The position numbers and the translations under genes are program-made. This document shows positions 25,389 through 34,170 of a stretch of DNA of 64,000 nt, in pieces (within the stretch, counting starts at the first letter, position 1; the number at the start of each line of letters is the position of its first letter). The notes under the pieces were generated by a model. It had not been told where the DNA came from, ran no database searches, and worked only from the letters and a program-made list of their open reading frames with translations. Origin of the DNA: MA-ANB-1 sp965216445 (GTDB taxonomy: Bacteria > Actinomycetota > Acidimicrobiia > Spongiisociales > ZC4RG35); assembly GCA_965216445.1 (NCBI GenBank), contig OZ244166.1, forward strand, positions 620,001-684,000, in the 5' to 3' direction.

Positions 25389-27617
25389 ATGCAGACCGAA
25401 TGGTTCCTGGACGATGTCCCCGCCGATTCGCCCCTATTTGCTGACCTAAATCCCTCTCAGCGCGAGGCGGTGGCGGCAACTGAGGGCCCTGTCCTCGTTG
25501 TGGCAGGAGCCGGCTCGGGCAAGACCCGCGTCCTCACTCACCGGGTTGCTCACCTCATCAGCGATCTTCGGGTGCCACCTGCATCGATACTCGCCATCAC
25601 ATTCACCAACAAGGCCGCTGACGAGATGCGAGATCGGGTCGGTAGCCTCGTCGGTGGCGTTGTCCGGTCGATGTGGGTCTCCACATTTCACTCTGCATGT
25701 GTCCGGATTCTGCGGAGGGAAGCGTCGAAGCTCGGGTATAAGACCGGGTTCTCCATCTACGACGAGGCCGATTCGCAGCGCCTCCTCAAGCTGGTCCTTA
25801 AGGACCTCGACCTCGACCCGAAACGGTTTCCGCCCCGGCAAGTCAAAGGTGCGATTTCGAAGGCGAAGAACGAGCTGGTGGATTTCGAATCCTTCGCCGA
25901 CCAGGGCGATGGGTTTTATCACGAGCAGGTTGCGGATATCTACCGCCTTTATCAGCAACGTCTACTTGCGGCTTCGGCAATGGACTTCGACGACTTGCTG
26001 ATGATCACCGTTGAGCTCTTCGGAGCGTTTCCTACCGTCCTCGATCATTACCAGGAGCGATTCCGATACGTCCTTGTCGATGAGTATCAGGACACAAACC
26101 GGGCTCAGTACATGCTGGTGAACCAGCTCACGGCCAAACACCGCAATCTCTGTGTGGTGGGAGACTCGGACCAGTCGATCTACAAGTTTCGGGGTGCTGA
26201 CATACGCAATATTCGGGACTTCGAAAAGGACTATCCCGATGCCCGTGTGATCGTCCTCGATCAGAACTACCGATCAACCGAAACCATCCTCAATGCCGCC
26301 AACTCGGTGATCTCCAACAACACGAGCCGGTCGCCGAAGAACCTCTGGTCGGACCGGGGAGAGGGCAAGCCCATAGTTCGCTTCGAAGCCGAAGATGAGC
26401 ACGACGAAGCCGGCTACGTAGTGGACGAGATCGAGCGTCTGCTCAAGGAGGGTTACAACCTCTCCGATGTTGCCGTCTTCTATCGAACCAACGCGATGTC
26501 ACGCGTCATCGAAGACGTGTTTGTGCGACGGGGAGTCCCATACAACGTTGTCGGCTCCGTGAAGTTCTACGACCGCAAAGAGATCAAGGACGCGGTGGCC
26601 TACCTGAGGGCTGTGGTGAACCCTGCCGATGAGGTGTCTCTGAAGCGGGTGATCAACGAGCCCCGCCGTGGGATCGGGTCCACGACAATCGCCCATCTCG
26701 ACAGGTTTACCCAGGCGAATGAGATCAGCTTTGCCGAGGGCCTCGCTCAAGCATCAAATGTCCCTCAGTTGAACGCAAGGGCTCAGGCGGCTGTGGGTGA
26801 GTTCGCCGCGATCCTCGACATCATCCGTGAGAAAGCGATTGAAGGCGGTGTGGAGGCTGCGGTTCAGTCCGTTCTCGACGATACCGGTCTGGTTGCCACT
26901 CTCGATGCCGAGAAGACAATTGAGGCTATGGGGCGAGTAGAGAACCTCAGGGAACTGGTGGGTGTCGCCGCAGAGTTCGAATCATCGAACGAGGGCGCCG
27001 TCATTGGAGACGAGGAGTTCGATTCGCTGGACAATCTGAGACGTCTGGAGATCTTCCTGGAGACGACGGCGCTGGTTGCCGACATCGATGAATGGGAAGA
27101 GGGTGCGGGTGCCGTCACCTTGATGACCCTCCACACCGCCAAAGGTCTGGAGTTTCCGGTCGTGTTTGTCGTTGGACTCGAAGACGGTGTGTTTCCTCAT
27201 ATGCGATCTCTGGGTGAGCCGGCAGAACTGGAAGAGGAGCGACGTCTCGCTTACGTCGGGATAACCAGAGCGCAGGACCTCCTTTATCTCACCAGCGCAT
27301 GGAATCGGATGTTGTTTGGCGGATCGAACTACAACCCGCCTTCGCGGTTTCTCAAGGAGGTTCCCGACACCCTTCTGACCAAAGCCGGGAAGCGTAAGAA
27401 GGTCTCGCCGGTTGACCGTGCCGCGAGGAGTGGGCCCAGGGTCCAGGTGGATCCACACGAGGTCACGGCCGGAGATCGAGTCAGGCATGACAAGTGGGGT
27501 CTCGGAACCGTGAGGGAAATCGTGGGCAAGGGCGATCGCGCCGAGGCCGAGGTCATGTTCGACACTCAGGGGAAGAAAAGACTCCTCCTGGCCTGGGCCC
27601 CTCTCGAAAAAGCCTAA
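25389..27617 (+). CDS. pcrA: ATP-dependent DNA helicase, UvrD/PcrA type
   Basis: 742 residues, the usual PcrA length. It unwinds DNA 3'-5' in nucleotide-excision repair and replication-fork maintenance. SF1 motifs are clear: LNPSQREAV (Q motif), AGAGSGKTRVL (Walker A), TFTNKAADEM (Ia), VDEYQDTN (Walker B), GDSDQSIYKFRGA (III), QNYRSTETI (IV), VTLMTLHTAKGLEFPVVFVV (V) and RRLAYVGITRAQ (VI). A basic C-terminal tail follows, with VDPHEVTAGDRVRHDKWGLG, the Tudor-like domain that contacts RNA polymerase. An operator-like palindrome lies upstream. Confidence 0.96.
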   Translation: MQTEWFLDDVPADSPLFADLNPSQREAVAATEGPVLVVAGAGSGKTRVLTHRVAHLISDLRVPPASILAITFTNKAADEMRDRVGSLVGGVVRSMWVSTFHSACVRILRREASKLGYKTGFSIYDEADSQRLLKLVLKDLDLDPKRFPPRQVKGAISKAKNELVDFESFADQGDGFYHEQVADIYRLYQQRLLAASAMDFDDLLMITVELFGAFPTVLDHYQERFRYVLVDEYQDTNRAQYMLVNQLTAKHRNLCVVGDSDQSIYKFRGADIRNIRDFEKDYPDARVIVLDQNYRSTETILNAANSVISNNTSRSPKNLWSDRGEGKPIVRFEAEDEHDEAGYVVDEIERLLKEGYNLSDVAVFYRTNAMSRVIEDVFVRRGVPYNVVGSVKFYDRKEIKDAVAYLRAVVNPADEVSLKRVINEPRRGIGSTTIAHLDRFTQANEISFAEGLAQASNVPQLNARAQAAVGEFAAILDIIREKAIEGGVEAAVQSVLDDTGLVATLDAEKTIEAMGRVENLRELVGVAAEFESSNEGAVIGDEEFDSLDNLRRLEIFLETTALVADIDEWEEGAGAVTLMTLHTAKGLEFPVVFVVGLEDGVFPHMRSLGEPAELEEERRLAYVGITRAQDLLYLTSAWNRMLFGGSNYNPPSRFLKEVPDTLLTKAGKRKKVSPVDRAARSGPRVQVDPHEVTAGDRVRHDKWGLGTVREIVGKGDRAEAEVMFDTQGKKRLLLAWAPLEKA

Positions 27618-27620
27618 GTC

Positions 27621-28319
27621 CTAGAAGGGGAGGATCTTGGGCAGGCTGACGAGCACAATCGTTGCCCCAACGAATATGACAGTGGCGACCGCAATTGCAA
27701 GGAACCCGTTGCGGGGGTTCTCCAACTTCGAACTGACGCCGCCGAAGAAGAGCACCAAAGCGAAGGCGACGGCGGTGAGCACGTAGTCATCTGAGTTCTG
27801 GTTGGCCTGCCCCGCATCGTCGGCATGCTGTTCGGCTTCTGCCAGTTTTTCCTGAGCAATCACCCTGTTCTCCACGACGTACTCTTCCATGGCGAAGGGC
27901 GATGGAGGGGCAGTTTCCCTGTCGGCGTAGAACTCGTCTAACCAGATGTCGAAGGCTGGTTTGAACTCGTCGCGGACTCTCTCGTACAGGAACCCCGACA
28001 ACGTACCGGGGGTGGGTTCGTATGAAGGGGCCTCCAGGTCAACGAGGCCGTCTTTGGAGTCTTGAACGACGGCTTGGAGCCAACTCGTGTACACGTTGAC
28101 GTCGATCGCAGTCTGCTGGGCACCCAATGTGTCGAATCGGGTTGATTCAGTTCGCGCTGCACCCGCCATCGAGAACGAAGTTGCCTGCTCGCCAGACCAC
28201 TTCGCGCTTTGGAATGCAGCCCAAGCGGTAAAAATCGCGGACAGGGCCATGATGATGGTGGCGACCAGCTCGACACGTGACCCAGCTGCGAAAAAGCCCC
28301 TTCGTGGTTCGTCAGACAT
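27621..28319 (-). CDS. DUF4337-like membrane protein of unknown function
   Basis: 232 residues. A hydrophobic helix near the N-terminus (about 17-36, VELVATIIMALSAIFTAWAA) is followed by QSAKWSGEQA, a long predicted helical segment, and two C-terminal membrane helices (about 182-198 and 205-225) around a short GGVSSKLENPR loop. The layout resembles DUF4337-type bacterial membrane proteins, but I cannot confirm the family. It lies convergent to pcrA with only four bases between stops. Confidence 0.6.
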   Translation of the reverse strand: MSDEPRRGFFAAGSRVELVATIIMALSAIFTAWAAFQSAKWSGEQATSFSMAGAARTESTRFDTLGAQQTAIDVNVYTSWLQAVVQDSKDGLVDLEAPSYEPTPGTLSGFLYERVRDEFKPAFDIWLDEFYADRETAPPSPFAMEEYVVENRVIAQEKLAEAEQHADDAGQANQNSDDYVLTAVAFALVLFFGGVSSKLENPRNGFLAIAVATVIFVGATIVLVSLPKILPF

Positions 28320-28381
28320 AGTCGGCGAGGCTAGTCAGGCGACACTCAGCACACAACGCTATGGCGGCGCAGTAAAACCTC

Positions 28382-29479
28382 TCAGGCGCTCTCTACGTCC
28401 GCGAGCATTTCGTTCCAACTGTCGGTGAACTTCTCCACACCTTCATCCTCGAGGGTCAGCACGACATCGGCGTAGTCGACGCCCACAGCCTGGAGGCGGG
28501 CGAGGTCGACGCGTGCCTGCTCAATCTCGGCGGCTCCGAATGGCACGGGCTTGGGGTTTCCATGGTCCTGGTAGGCGTCAATCGTGTCCAGCGGCATGGT
28601 GTTTACCGAACCGGGTGCGACCAGCCCCTCGACGTAGAGCAGATCACTGTATTCGGGGTTCTTGGTCGACGTGGAGGCCCATAGCGGCTTTTGAGGGCGA
28701 GCACCACGAGACTGGAGCTGCTTCCATCGGTCTGATTCGAAGAACTCGAGATAGTCGCCGTATGCCGCCCTGGCGTTTGCAACCGCGGTGACGCCTTTCA
28801 GCGAGTCGGCCTCGTCGGTCTCCAACTCGGCAAGCCTCTGATCAACCTCCGAGTCGAATCGTGAGACAAAGAACGAGGCGACCGACGCGACCTGCGACAC
28901 ATCCCCTCCGTCGGCGCCGAACTTCTCCAAGCCTGTGATGTACGCGTTCATCACCTCTCGGTACCTGGGTAGCGAGAAGATGAGGGTCACGTTGACAGAG
29001 ATGCCCTCTGCCGTCAGTTGTTCGATCGCGGGAACTCCCTCCGGTGTAGCCGGAACCTTGACCAGCAGGTTGGGTTTGTTGATCTGTTTCACCCAATCGC
29101 GGGCTTCGGCAATGGTCGCTGCGGTGTCGGCGGCAAGTGTCGGGGAGACCTCGACGGACACATGGCCGTCGGTGCCGTTTGAGGCGCCGTGAACGGTGGA
29201 AAGAGCATCACAGGCACGCATCAAATCCGCGGCCATGAGGGTCTTGACGATCTCCTCAGTTGGAGTGCTCGCCGCCTTGAGCTGGGATATCTTCTCGTCG
29301 TAGGTGTCCGACCCCGTGATTGCCTTGGCAAAAATGCTGGGATTTGAGGTGACTCCGGTAACGGCGTCTTCCTTGATACGCCGGTCGAGCTCGCCTGTAT
29401 CGAGCATTTCGCGAGAGATCTGATCCGACCAAACGCTTACCCCGGCAGCAGCCAACCCGTGCAGGTTCGAATGTGTCAT
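28382..29479 (-). CDS. tal: Transaldolase
   Basis: About 365 residues from the ATG at 29479 (a TTG at 29497 would add six residues). It transfers the dihydroxyacetone unit between sedoheptulose-7-phosphate and glyceraldehyde-3-phosphate in the pentose phosphate pathway. The TIM-barrel motifs are GVTSNPSIFAKAI and the Schiff-base lysine region NLLVKVPATPEG, then NVTLIFSLPRY and the long actinobacterial C-terminal region. It stands alone here; the usual partners tkt and zwf are not in the window. Confidence 0.95.
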   Translation of the reverse strand: MTHSNLHGLAAAGVSVWSDQISREMLDTGELDRRIKEDAVTGVTSNPSIFAKAITGSDTYDEKISQLKAASTPTEEIVKTLMAADLMRACDALSTVHGASNGTDGHVSVEVSPTLAADTAATIAEARDWVKQINKPNLLVKVPATPEGVPAIEQLTAEGISVNVTLIFSLPRYREVMNAYITGLEKFGADGGDVSQVASVASFFVSRFDSEVDQRLAELETDEADSLKGVTAVANARAAYGDYLEFFESDRWKQLQSRGARPQKPLWASTSTKNPEYSDLLYVEGLVAPGSVNTMPLDTIDAYQDHGNPKPVPFGAAEIEQARVDLARLQAVGVDYADVVLTLEDEGVEKFTDSWNEMLADVESA

Positions 29480-29520
29480 GGCCCAAGCGTAGGCCAATCC
29501 GAGCTTTCCTTAGGAACAGC

Positions 29521-29541
29521 CGGCCAAATGTGGCCGTTTTT
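29521..29541 (+). terminator. Hairpin with T-tract between tal and the cobalamin-binding gene
   Basis: CGGCCA/TGGCCG arms with an AATG loop followed by five T. On the plus strand it lies in the leader of the cobalamin-binding subunit gene, so it may be an attenuator or a stray terminator; no plus-strand gene ends here. Confidence 0.4.
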
Positions 29542-29606
29542 GTGTCGAGAAAGGGTCGGGACCGAATGTCGTCAGGCTCGAACGCCCACTAGCCTTCGGC
29601 GACGGT

Positions 29607-30020
29607 ATGCCGCGCAGAATTCTCATTGCCAAGCCAGGTCTCGACGGCCACGATCGCGGTGCCAAAGTGATTGCCCGCACACTCCGTGATGCGGGCCATG
29701 AAGTGATCTACTCGGGACTGCACCAGACACCATCCCAGATCGCCGAGACTGCCATCCAAGAGGATGTCGACGCCGTCGGGCTCTCGTCGCTTTCCGGTGC
29801 CCATCGGACTCTGTTCCCACAGGTCGTCGAACGGCTTCGTGAGCGTGATGCCGGAGAAATCGTCGTCTTCGGCGGCGGTGTCATCCCGGATGCCGACCAT
29901 CGCGCACTCACCGAGGCGGGAATAGCGATGATCTTCACACCCGGGACACCTCTCGACGTGATTGCCGACTGGGTTGACATGAACGTTCCCCCCAGGTTTG
30001 AAAAGGAAGGAAACCATTGA
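29607..30020 (+). CDS. Cobalamin-binding (B12) subunit of an acyl-CoA mutase
   Basis: 137 residues. The protein is a stand-alone B12-binding domain: RILIAKPGLDGHDRGAKV carries the DxHxxG motif whose His15 replaces the dimethylbenzimidazole ligand of cobalt, followed by GLSSLSGAH and IVVFGGGVIP. Such small subunits pair with the catalytic half of methylmalonyl-CoA mutase or related mutases, which is not in this window. It overlaps the start of sucC (TTGA), which suggests coupling of methylmalonyl-CoA to succinyl-CoA conversion with the next step. Confidence 0.9.
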   Translation: MPRRILIAKPGLDGHDRGAKVIARTLRDAGHEVIYSGLHQTPSQIAETAIQEDVDAVGLSSLSGAHRTLFPQVVERLRERDAGEIVVFGGGVIPDADHRALTEAGIAMIFTPGTPLDVIADWVDMNVPPRFEKEGNH

Positions 30021-31249
30021 AGATTCACGAGTATCAGGCCAAGCGTTTGATGGGAGACCGGGGGATCCCGGTGCCCATGGGAGTCATGGCCACGACCGTC
30101 GAAGATGCGGTGGCCGCCGTTCGGCCGCTGGTGGAGGAATCGGGCAACCCGGTGGTTGTGCTGAAATCCCAGATTCACGCCGGCGGACGGGGCAAGGGAA
30201 CGTTTCGCGAACACCCTGACGTGAGCGGAGTGAACGTCATCACCTCGGGTATCGACGGGGGTGTTGAAGCCACTGAGCAATCAGTGAGGGAACTGGCTGA
30301 GAAGATGCTCGGCTCCACGCTGGTGACCATCCAGACGGGACCCGAAGGCAAGGTCGTCAACCGGCTCTACCTCGAACAGGGCATCGATATCGCCAATGAA
30401 ATGTATCTGGCGGTACTGCTGGATCGAGCCAGCGGGCGGAACATCGTCATGGCCTCCACCGAAGGTGGGATGGAGATCGAGAAGGTGGCCGAGGAGACGC
30501 CGGAGAAGATCCTGAAAGTCGAGATCGATCCCGCTGTCGGCCTATTGCCGTTTCAGGCCAACGAGTTGGCTCACGGTCTCGGTCTTGACAAGAAGGCCTC
30601 GGGGAATCTGGCGGGCTTCGTGGCCTCTTTGGCCGCTATGGCAATGGACATGGATACTGACCTGATCGAGATCAACCCACTGGTGGTTACCTCCGAAGGT
30701 GGCGTGATGGCGCTCGATGGGAAGATGGCATTCGACGACAACGCGCTGTTTCGCCATCCTGATGTCGCCGAGATGAGGGATGAGACCGAGGAGGACCCGT
30801 CGGAACTGGCCGCCAAGGAGGCCGGCCTCAACTACATCAAACTGGATGGGACGATCGGTTGCCTGGTCAACGGGGCCGGACTGGCCATGGCCACTATGGA
30901 CACCATCAAACATGTCGGAGGCGAACCGGCCAACTTCCTCGACGTTGGGGGTGGTGCGACCGCCGATCAGGTCACAACGGCGTTTGAGATCATCACCGCC
31001 GATAAGAACGTCGAGGGGATCTTCGTCAACATCTTTGGGGGGATCATGAGGTGCGACATCATCGCCTCCGGCATCGTCGAGGCGGTGGGGAGGGTAGGTC
31101 TTTCTGTGCCACTGGTGGTCCGCCTCGAGGGCACAAACGTGGAGATCGGGAAGAAGATCATCGAAGACTCTGGGTTGGATGTTGTTAATGCCTCGAGCCT
31201 CCGTGACGGCGCCGAGAAGATCCTGGAACTGACAGGATCGTCGGCATGA
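30017..31249 (+). CDS. sucC: Succinyl-CoA ligase, beta subunit
   Basis: 410 residues from a TTG that overlaps the upstream stop, with GGAAGG upstream. The ATP-grasp domain is evident: MKIHEYQAKRLM, VVLKSQIHAGGRGKG, YLEQGIDIANEMYLAVLLDR and EINPLVV. The C-terminal ligase half has GTIGCLVNGAGLAMATMD and FVNIFGGIMRCD. It makes ATP or GTP from succinyl-CoA in the citric acid cycle together with SucD. Slightly longer than the usual 390 residues. Confidence 0.96.
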   Translation: MKIHEYQAKRLMGDRGIPVPMGVMATTVEDAVAAVRPLVEESGNPVVVLKSQIHAGGRGKGTFREHPDVSGVNVITSGIDGGVEATEQSVRELAEKMLGSTLVTIQTGPEGKVVNRLYLEQGIDIANEMYLAVLLDRASGRNIVMASTEGGMEIEKVAEETPEKILKVEIDPAVGLLPFQANELAHGLGLDKKASGNLAGFVASLAAMAMDMDTDLIEINPLVVTSEGGVMALDGKMAFDDNALFRHPDVAEMRDETEEDPSELAAKEAGLNYIKLDGTIGCLVNGAGLAMATMDTIKHVGGEPANFLDVGGGATADQVTTAFEIITADKNVEGIFVNIFGGIMRCDIIASGIVEAVGRVGLSVPLVVRLEGTNVEIGKKIIEDSGLDVVNASSLRDGAEKILELTGSSA

Positions 31250-32169
31250 GCATCCTTGTTGACAAAGAAACCAAGGTAATCATCCAGGGTCTGGGCAAGA
31301 CGGGCCAATTCCACACCGAGAAGGCAATTGCTTACGGAACCCAGATGGTTGCGGGTGTGCATCCTTCACGGGCGGGCTCGAAGATGACCTTCGAGGGCGA
31401 GACCGATCATTCCGGCGTTCCCGACCGGGCGGAAACCTTCAGCGTTGAGCTCCCGATTTTTGCGACCATGGCCGAGGCGGTAGCCGAGACTGGTGCTGAC
31501 GCTTCAGTGGTCTACGTCCCACCACCGTTTGCGGCTGACGCCATCATGGAAGCTGCCGCCTCTGGCGTCGACTTGGTCGTTGCCATCACCGAAGGCATAC
31601 CGGTTGCGGACATGATTCGCGCCAAGCGTTATCTGGAGGGGAAAGGCACGAGACTGGTTGGTCCGAATTGCCCTGGAGTCATCACACCCAAGGAGTGCAA
31701 GATCGGCATCATGCCCGGGTACATTCACGAGCCGGGACGAATCGGTGTCATCTCCAGGTCGGGGACTCTCACCTATGAGGCCGTGCACCAGCTGACGTTG
31801 CTCGGTCTGGGCCAGACGAGTGCTATTGGGATCGGTGGTGATCCTGTCAACGGGACCAATTTCGTTGACATGCTCGAACTGTTCGAGGCGGACGATGAGA
31901 CAGAAGGTGTGATCATGATCGGCGAGATCGGTGGCAGTGCAGAGGAGGAGGCTGCCGAGTTCGTCGCTTCTTACATGTCCAAACCGGTCGCGGGTTTCAT
32001 AGCCGGAACAACAGCACCGGCGGGCAAGCGGATGGGACACGCCGGGGCGATTGTTTCGGGTGGCAAGGGGACGGCTGAAGCCAAGATCGAGGCCATGCAG
32101 GATGCCGGCATCGTTGTTGCTGAGACGCCGTCGGACATGGGTGACGCCATGGTGCGTGCACTTGGGTAA
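31246..32169 (+). CDS. sucD: Succinyl-CoA ligase, alpha subunit
   Basis: 307 residues, starting at an ATGA overlap with sucC. The CoA-binding Rossmann half has IIQGLGKTGQFHTEKAIAYG and GPNCPGVITP. The phospho-histidine lies in KRMGHAGAIVSGGKG. Residues IGIGGDPVNGT are typical of SucD. It forms the alpha-beta complex with SucC. The next gene starts within its last 14 bases. Confidence 0.97.
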   Translation: MSILVDKETKVIIQGLGKTGQFHTEKAIAYGTQMVAGVHPSRAGSKMTFEGETDHSGVPDRAETFSVELPIFATMAEAVAETGADASVVYVPPPFAADAIMEAAASGVDLVVAITEGIPVADMIRAKRYLEGKGTRLVGPNCPGVITPKECKIGIMPGYIHEPGRIGVISRSGTLTYEAVHQLTLLGLGQTSAIGIGGDPVNGTNFVDMLELFEADDETEGVIMIGEIGGSAEEEAAEFVASYMSKPVAGFIAGTTAPAGKRMGHAGAIVSGGKGTAEAKIEAMQDAGIVVAETPSDMGDAMVRALG

Positions 32170-32815
32170 TCAGATCGACCTGATCCGGAGCGAAGGTGCC
32201 CGGATTCTCTCTATCGGCGGGGAGAACCCGGACCGGACCGTGCCCCAATACCCCGAATGGACCTTGCGAGACCTTCTCGGGCACACCGGTGCGATCCTGG
32301 GTAGGACCGCAATGGTGTGCCGCGATGGGCTGATGGAAAGACCGTCTGCTCCACGCCCCGATGACGGCGTGGACCCGATCGACTTCTACGAAAGCCAACT
32401 TGAAGCCGTTGTGGAGGTCTTGTCCTCGACTGATCTGGATAGGCGGGTCTGGGGCTTTGGAAAGGAGCCAACCGTTGCTTCATGGGTGACCAGGATGCTC
32501 GTCGAAGTTGGGGTCCACCGCTTCGACGCCGAGCGATCTGTGGGGACTCCGGCGCCATTGCATCCTGACGTGGCACGAGCCGGACTGGACGAGTTCGAGG
32601 AGATGTGGCTGCTACGACTGGAAGGCGTGTCGCCGCTTCGTCTCACCGCCACCGACCTGGACGCCACCTGGGAGTTCGGTTCCGAGCCAACACGGCGTGA
32701 GGTTGAGGGGACGGGATCGGACCTCTATCTGCGTCTGATGTCGAGACCGTCGCCGGTTGTCCTTCCGGGGGATTGGGTCGCGGCAGTAGATGCGTTGGCG
32801 CCTCCCCGGCGCTAA
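32156..32815 (+). CDS. Mycothiol-dependent maleylpyruvate isomerase/DinB-like protein
   Basis: About 220 residues from a GTG inside the end of sucD; the longer in-frame reading from 32051 overlaps sucD fully and is unlikely. It shows the actinobacterial TIGR03083 layout: YPEWTLRDLLGHTGAILGR near the N-terminus and the second metal-ligand helix LVEVGVHRFDAE. Members bind a metal and often use mycothiol as cofactor; the substrate is unknown. It is translationally coupled to sucD. Confidence 0.75.
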   Translation: MHLGNQIDLIRSEGARILSIGGENPDRTVPQYPEWTLRDLLGHTGAILGRTAMVCRDGLMERPSAPRPDDGVDPIDFYESQLEAVVEVLSSTDLDRRVWGFGKEPTVASWVTRMLVEVGVHRFDAERSVGTPAPLHPDVARAGLDEFEEMWLLRLEGVSPLRLTATDLDATWEFGSEPTRREVEGTGSDLYLRLMSRPSPVVLPGDWVAAVDALAPPRR

Positions 32816-32830
32816 ATCGGCAGTACTGTT

Positions 32831-33535
32831 CTAGAAACGCTCCATGTCGGCCTTGGCATAGCCAACAACTGCGCTGTCGGCGGCGCGGACAGGGGCCAGC
32901 GCCTCGGCCAGCTCCTCAACCCGAGTCCCGGGAACGGCCACAGTGAGCTCGTCATCGCCCATGCCCGTCCGCTCGCGGGACAGTGCGCAGCCCATGGAAG
33001 CAGCAATCACGTCCCGGTTCGCCGCCATGGGCAGGATCTGGCATTGCGGCTTGCTTCCCCACTCAACCGGTACTGCGTCGTTGATTGCCATCATTTGCTT
33101 CGGCGTAACCCGCAGGAGGACGACGTCGGGCACTGACGTCGCCTCGCCGAGCGGTCCATAGCGGACACCCTTTGGTTTGCGGCTCAGAGTCTCCACGCCG
33201 GCAAATGCTTCCATGGTGACCCAACCCACATCCAGCAGTGTCCCGACGTCGGACTTGTCGACGATCTCTTCAGCTCCGACGAAACCGTGGGTGAATCTGC
33301 CCACTGAACAGTTCCCATGGTCTTCGGCCACGGTGTCGAATGTCGAGTCGTGACCATGAATCCAGAAAACACATGGCGCCGCCACCCGTCCGGTGCGGCC
33401 GTCTTCAGTCGGCTCAGTCATCGGCTCATCGAATCGAGGCACACCGTTGGACGGTTCTTCGTCCATGAATGTGATGGCCACGGGGTCGTGGGTCAGCCCG
33501 AGGGAGCTGATTATCGCGTCTGCGTGGGCTTTCAT
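32831..33535 (-). CDS. DUF169 family protein
   Basis: About 234 residues from the ATG at 33535 (a longer reading starts at 33568). It matches the DUF169 pattern: DPVAITFMDEEPSNGVPR, a cysteine in AAPCVFWIHG, NCSVGRFTHGF and a late CQILPMAANRDV. The family is common in archaea and anaerobes and lacks a proven function; conserved cysteines suggest metal or redox chemistry. Convergent to the MDMPI-like gene. Confidence 0.8.
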   Translation of the reverse strand: MKAHADAIISSLGLTHDPVAITFMDEEPSNGVPRFDEPMTEPTEDGRTGRVAAPCVFWIHGHDSTFDTVAEDHGNCSVGRFTHGFVGAEEIVDKSDVGTLLDVGWVTMEAFAGVETLSRKPKGVRYGPLGEATSVPDVVLLRVTPKQMMAINDAVPVEWGSKPQCQILPMAANRDVIAASMGCALSRERTGMGDDELTVAVPGTRVEELAEALAPVRAADSAVVGYAKADMERF

Positions 33536-33624
33536 CGGATCTCCTGAAGGATGGGGTCTAATCAGCAACTTAGTGCTGGAATCTGCAAAAGCGAAGGGCG
33601 CATGGCGGGAGCTACACTTCGCAA

Positions 33625-34170
33625 ATGACTTGGTTATACGTGGGTATCGGGGCGGTCGTACTGGTCTTACTGGTTACGACCTACAACAGTCTGGTTAAGT
33701 CGAGGAACAGGGTCGACAACTCCTGGGGTCAGGTTGAGGTGCAGCTGAAACGCAGGTACGACCTCATTCCGAACCTCGTTGAGACTGTCAAGGGATACGC
33801 GTCCCACGAGAAGGACACCTTCGAGCAGGTGACCAAGGCAAGGGCCGGAGCCCAGGCGGCTTCCGGTCCCGCTGCGCAGGCCGGAGCGGAGAATTTCCTG
33901 ACCGCTGCACTCCGCCAGCTTTTCGCGGTTGCGGAGGCCTACCCGGAACTACGCGCTTCGGAGAATTTCGCTTCGTTGCAGGAGGACCTGGAAGAAACGG
34001 AGAACAAGATTGCCGTTTCCAGGCAGATCTACAACGACACGGTGCTCAGCCACAACAACAAAGTGCAACAGATTCCAACCAACATCGTTGCTGCTGTCAC
34101 CGGGTTCAAACCGCGTGAGTTCTTTGAAGGCGGTCCCGAAGCTGAGGAAGCACCCAGCGTCCGTTTCTGA
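33625..34170 (+). CDS. LemA family protein
   Basis: 181 residues. A single N-terminal membrane helix (about 2-20) is followed by the LemA signature RNRVDNSWGQVEVQLKRRYD and LIPNLVETVKGYASHE, then long helices. LemA proteins are anchored with most of the chain exposed; their function is unsettled. The DUF2207 gene begins at the base after the stop, a frequent gene pair. Confidence 0.93.
   Translation: MTWLYVGIGAVVLVLLVTTYNSLVKSRNRVDNSWGQVEVQLKRRYDLIPNLVETVKGYASHEKDTFEQVTKARAGAQAASGPAAQAGAENFLTAALRQLFAVAEAYPELRASENFASLQEDLEETENKIAVSRQIYNDTVLSHNNKVQQIPTNIVAAVTGFKPREFFEGGPEAEEAPSVRF

Noticed and set aside
29521..29541. A riboswitch for cobalamin before the B12-binding gene
   Set aside because: Only a small hairpin with T-tract is visible; the leader of about 85 bases is too short for a cobalamin aptamer.
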